A stretch of 64,000 nucleotides of DNA from Cellulomonas sp. SLBN-39 (GTDB taxonomy: Bacteria; Actinomycetota; Actinomycetes; Actinomycetales; Cellulomonadaceae). Of this stretch, positions 61,100 through 64,000 are shown in pieces (positions within the stretch are counted from its first letter, which is position 1; the number at the start of each line of letters is the position of its first letter). The position numbers and the translations under genes were made by a program. Where the stretch lies: positions 558,001 to 622,000 of the forward strand of contig NZ_VFOA01000001.1 of assembly GCF_006715865.1 (NCBI RefSeq), read 5' to 3'. Below the pieces are notes generated by a model. It did no database searches. It was not told where the DNA came from and was given only the letters and a program-made list of their open reading frames with translations.

Positions 61100-64000
61100 T
61101 CAGGAGAAGGCGCGGCTCACCGCGTCGCGCACCACACCGTCGACACGGTGACCCCGCCGCGTGAGCGCCAGCTCGGCGCGCAGCGCGTCCGCGAGCTGCT
61201 CGCGCGTGCGCTCCAGCCCGTCAGACCGCAGCCACCGCACCAGGTCGTCGAGCTGGTCGTCGCTGTAGGCGCCGATCGGCAGGCCCGGCCGCACGTCGGG
61301 ACGCGGACCCGGCCGCACGGGCAGGGCCAGCTGCTCCCCGGTCACCGGTGCCGGCTCGGGGGCAGCCGGCGTCGCGCCCGTGGCCGGGCGGACCGCCCGC
61401 GTCGCACCCGTCGACGGCGCCACCGCGGGGGTGGCACCGGTCGCCGGCCACACGGGCGTCGCAGCGGTCCCCGGCCCGACGGCAGGCGTCGCCCCCGTGG
61501 CAGGCCGGACCGCGGGCGTCGCCCCCGTCGCCGGGCGGACCACCGGGGTCGCACCCGTCGCCGCGCGCACCACCGGCGTCACACCCGTGGGGTTCCGCAC
61601 CACGGGCGTCGCGCCCGTCGGCTCCCGCACCACGGGCACCTGCCCCGTGGCCGGGGCGGACGTCGCCCACGACGGCACGCCGGGCGCCGTCACGGGCGTC
61701 AGGTCGGCCGCCGGCGCCTCGACGACCAGCGGCACCGGCACGCTCGGCGGCACGGCCACGTGCGGCGCGCGCTGGGCCAGCCGTGCGTGCAGCGCGCGCC
61801 GGATCCGGTCGACCTCGGCCTGCGGGTCGAGGAAGGCCGCCGCCGACCACACCCGCACGACCGACCATCCCAGCCGTTCGAGCCGGTCGGCGGCGAGGCG
61901 GTCGCGCACCCGCACGCTGGGCTCCCCGACGTACGTGTCGTCGTCGGTGAGGACCGCCACGAGCATCTCGTCGGGCAGGTCCGGGTGGCCCACCACCAGC
62001 GGGATCCGGGCCCCGCCGGGGACGCCGTGGTCGACGTCGACGAGCAGCCCGTGCTGCCACAGCCGCTCCGCCAGGTCGAGCACCAGCCGGTCGGGGTCGG
62101 AGCCCGGCTCGGGCCGGTGCGAGGTGCCCGTGGGTCCGCGCTGGGCGCCGCGGTCCGCGGCGAACAGCAGCAGGTCGGCCAGCACCTGCGGGCCGGGGCC
62201 GCGCAGCCGCTCCGGGTCCAGGTCCTCGCCGGCGAAGCAGGAGACGACCGTGAGGCGGTGGCGGGTCGCACCGAGCGCGTCCAGCAGCAGCGCGTCGCCG
62301 CCCGGGCGGCTCACGGCGCCGAAGGAGTGCAGCACCCGGCGGTGCGGCGTGCGTCCGAGGCCGAGCGAGAGGATCACGGCCTCGCGGCGCAGCCCCGCCA
62401 CGTTGCCGACGTCGACGACGACGAAGTGCTCGGGACGGGCCGCGTCGAAGAACGCCGACAGCGCCGGGTTGTCCCGCACCTCGCCGAGGACGACCTCGCG
62501 GACCGCGTCCGCGTGCCGGGGCGTGAGGGTGACCACCGCGAGGGACTCGTCGGGGTGCATGAGCACGTGGTCGACGACCAGCTCGAGGACGCGTTCGACC
62601 TCGGCGCGCGTCGAGTCGACCATGCCCGACGCGGGGTCGGGCATGCCCGTGCCGTCGACGAGGTCGAGGCGCACCAGCGGCGCCGAGCCGGGCAACGGCG
62701 TCGGCACCAGCACGCCGTGGTAGCCGTGCGCCGCGAGGAACGACGTCAGGTACGGGTCGCGGCGCGAGGAGTCGGCGTGCAGCGCCACCACGGGCAGCGC
62801 GTCGGCGAGGTCGCGCACCGCGGTGCCGGACGCGCAGCGGGCGTCCCCCACCACGACGACCTGGCGGCCGCGCGCCACCGCCGCGAGCGCCGCCTCGAGG
62901 GGCAGGTGCGCGGCGGCGTCGACGACCACGAGGTCGACGGTCCGCGCCGCGGGCAGCACCTGCGGCACCAGCATCGGCCCGGCGACGAGCACCGGTCGCA
63001 GCCGCGGCGCGACCTCGGGGTAGCGCGCCATCGTGTCCCGCACCGACGTCAGCCGGTCGTCGACGAGCTCGGCGAACAGCTGCTCGGCCTGCGCCCGGTG
63101 CGCGGCGACGGCCGTCGCGGCGTGCGCGTGCACCGCGGCCCGCACGGGGCCGGGCAGGCTCGCCACGTGGGCGCGGTCCAGCTCCGCGTACGCCGCCGAC
63201 AGCGCGCCCAGGGCGGCCCCGTCGTACCCGGCGAGCGCGGGGTCGGCCGCCAGCACCTGCTCGAACACGGTGCTCCACCAGGCCAGGTCCAGCTCGGCGG
63301 GGGCGCCGGCGGGGTCGGCGCGGCGCTCGGTCAGCTCGTCGACCAGGGCGCCGAGGCCCGCGTCGCGCGCACCCTGCACGAGCTGGGTGCGCTCGGGCAG
63401 GGTGCGCAGCGCGTCAGCGGTGTCGCGCAGCCGCTCCAGCCGGGTGCGCAGCGCGTCGAAGGGCGTCGTCAGCAGCCCCGCACCGCCGGGGGTGCCCGCG
63501 AGCACCTCGTCGAGCGCCTCGAGGTCGGCCCGCACCGCGGCGTGCTCCTCCTCGATGAGCTCCAGGCCGTCGGGCAGCCGCGGCCACCCGCCCGCGGGGC
63601 AGTGCGCCTGCCACACCTCGCGGCGCGCCTGCACCTCGAGCAGGGCCGCGTGCAGGTCGGCGACCGGGCGTCCGGGGCGCACCATGTCCTTGGCCTGCCG
63701 GCGCAGCCGTCGGCGCACCCAGAAGCCCATGGTGACGCCCTGCTCCTCGCGCCACTGCGGCGTCGCGGTCGCGGCGACGAGGTCGGCGGCCGTGCGCTCG
63801 AACACCAGGGGCAGGAACACGTCGAGCGAGCTGCGCACCCCGTCGAGCATGCGCAGCTGCTCGGCCCACGCGGCGGGCGACACGGCCCGGGTCAGACCCG
63901 TCTCGGACGCGACCTGCGCGACCCGGTCCGTGAGCACGGGCAGCGTGACGTCGAGCAGCCGGTCGAGGCGGCGGCGCACGACCTGCGCGTCGGCCGAGGT
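61100..64000 (-). CDS. SF1 helicase / PD-(D/E)xK nuclease-like protein with degenerate motifs (partial, N-terminus off the right edge)
   Basis: About 966 residues are visible and the frame is open to the edge. The architecture recalls the DUF4011/AAA_11-AAA_12 proteins: helicase motif II region (VDLVVVDAAAHLPLEAAL), motif III (VVVVGDARCASG), motif V-VI region (VVVDVGNVAGLRREAVILSLG, LLDALGATRHRLTVVS), then a Vsr/MTES_1575-like fold (ARIPLVVGHPDLPDEML, LERLGWSVVRVWSAAAF). The acidic and Gln/Glu-Arg-Asp residues expected at these sites are replaced, so activity is doubtful. A TGATPVVR repeat region and a final helical segment (LDDLVRWLRSDGLERTREQL) close the protein. Confidence 0.8.
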   Translation of the reverse strand, partial: TSADAQVVRRRLDRLLDVTLPVLTDRVAQVASETGLTRAVSPAAWAEQLRMLDGVRSSLDVFLPLVFERTAADLVAATATPQWREEQGVTMGFWVRRRLRRQAKDMVRPGRPVADLHAALLEVQARREVWQAHCPAGGWPRLPDGLELIEEEHAAVRADLEALDEVLAGTPGGAGLLTTPFDALRTRLERLRDTADALRTLPERTQLVQGARDAGLGALVDELTERRADPAGAPAELDLAWWSTVFEQVLAADPALAGYDGAALGALSAAYAELDRAHVASLPGPVRAAVHAHAATAVAAHRAQAEQLFAELVDDRLTSVRDTMARYPEVAPRLRPVLVAGPMLVPQVLPAARTVDLVVVDAAAHLPLEAALAAVARGRQVVVVGDARCASGTAVRDLADALPVVALHADSSRRDPYLTSFLAAHGYHGVLVPTPLPGSAPLVRLDLVDGTGMPDPASGMVDSTRAEVERVLELVVDHVLMHPDESLAVVTLTPRHADAVREVVLGEVRDNPALSAFFDAARPEHFVVVDVGNVAGLRREAVILSLGLGRTPHRRVLHSFGAVSRPGGDALLLDALGATRHRLTVVSCFAGEDLDPERLRGPGPQVLADLLLFAADRGAQRGPTGTSHRPEPGSDPDRLVLDLAERLWQHGLLVDVDHGVPGGARIPLVVGHPDLPDEMLVAVLTDDDTYVGEPSVRVRDRLAADRLERLGWSVVRVWSAAAFLDPQAEVDRIRRALHARLAQRAPHVAVPPSVPVPLVVEAPAADLTPVTAPGVPSWATSAPATGQVPVVREPTGATPVVRNPTGVTPVVRAATGATPVVRPATGATPAVRPATGATPAVGPGTAATPVWPATGATPAVAPSTGATRAVRPATGATPAAPEPAPVTGEQLALPVRPGPRPDVRPGLPIGAYSDDQLDDLVRWLRSDGLERTREQLADALRAELALTRRGHRVDGVVRDAVSRAFS
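61350..61655 (-). repeat. Coding tandem repeat, about ten TGATPVVRPA units
   Basis: A 30-bp period encodes units TGATPVVRxx with variants (TGQVPVVR, TGVTPVVR, TGATPAVR) in the linker of the helicase-like protein. Similar motifs occur in the GlpR tail. Confidence 0.85.

Overview
This 64 kb window is a GC-rich, almost fully coding chromosome segment from an actinobacterium. I infer the family Cellulomonadaceae or a close relative. The reasons are the base composition, the frequent GTG starts, two Rpf/G5 cell-wall proteins, a Pmt mannosyltransferase, the Glp/GlpR cell-division pair, and many genes that appear to be transcribed without a leader. No insertion sequence, prophage, CRISPR array or rRNA operon is visible. 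Two tRNA genes are present (Gln-TTG and Ala-CGC).

Left end, about 1-14.8 kb: a surface polysaccharide locus. It holds a secreted LamG/FN3 protein (cut by the window edge), a membrane-anchored DUF4352-like protein, a CDP-alcohol phosphatidyltransferase, a DUF1972-type glycosyltransferase, a WbaP/CpsE-type phosphoglycosyl transferase that starts the repeat unit, and three further glycosyltransferases. Two secreted parallel beta-helix proteins follow; they share a C-terminal module, and strong hairpin terminators end both genes.

14.8-33 kb: pth, rplY (L25/Ctc), a SIMPL protein, prs and glmU, followed by a tandem triplet of membrane-anchored PQQ-like beta-propeller proteins with the same N-terminal tag. 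Then come a GNAT enzyme, tRNA-Gln, TetR and MarR regulators, an ABC-F protein, an alpha-carbonic anhydrase lipoprotein, a NatAB-like ABC exporter and two unknown genes.

33-50 kb: a tightly overlapping operon rsmA-ispE-histidine kinase-response regulator. It is preceded by two tandem G5-domain cell-wall hydrolases (one with an Rpf domain, one SLT-like), tatD and metG. Next are a PH-domain protein with a 55-residue membrane protein, a sugar dehydrogenase lipoprotein, a nicotinamidase-like enzyme, the divergent rsmI/pmt pair and a GH20 hexosaminidase.

50-64 kb: a GlsB-like membrane protein, a HEAT-like unknown, tRNA-Ala, the glpR-rimJ-glp cluster divergent from 5-formyl-THF cyclo-ligase, a penicillin acylase, FmdB, a SAF-domain protein, mscL, and an SF1-helicase/nuclease-like protein that runs off the right edge and has degenerate catalytic motifs.

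From memory, the gene content from mscL to glmU follows a conserved actinobacterial order (compare M. tuberculosis Rv0985c to Rv1019), so most of the window is core chromosome. The polysaccharide locus and the propeller triplet look accessory. The most notable signals are: a 19-bp direct-repeat box (GGTCACG-N5-GTWACGG) before both G5 hydrolases and the second beta-helix gene, which fits an MtrA-type regulator; 18 start codons placed 6-8 nt after a -10-like hexamer; the degenerate helicase-nuclease; and a TGATPVVR-like motif shared by that protein and GlpR.
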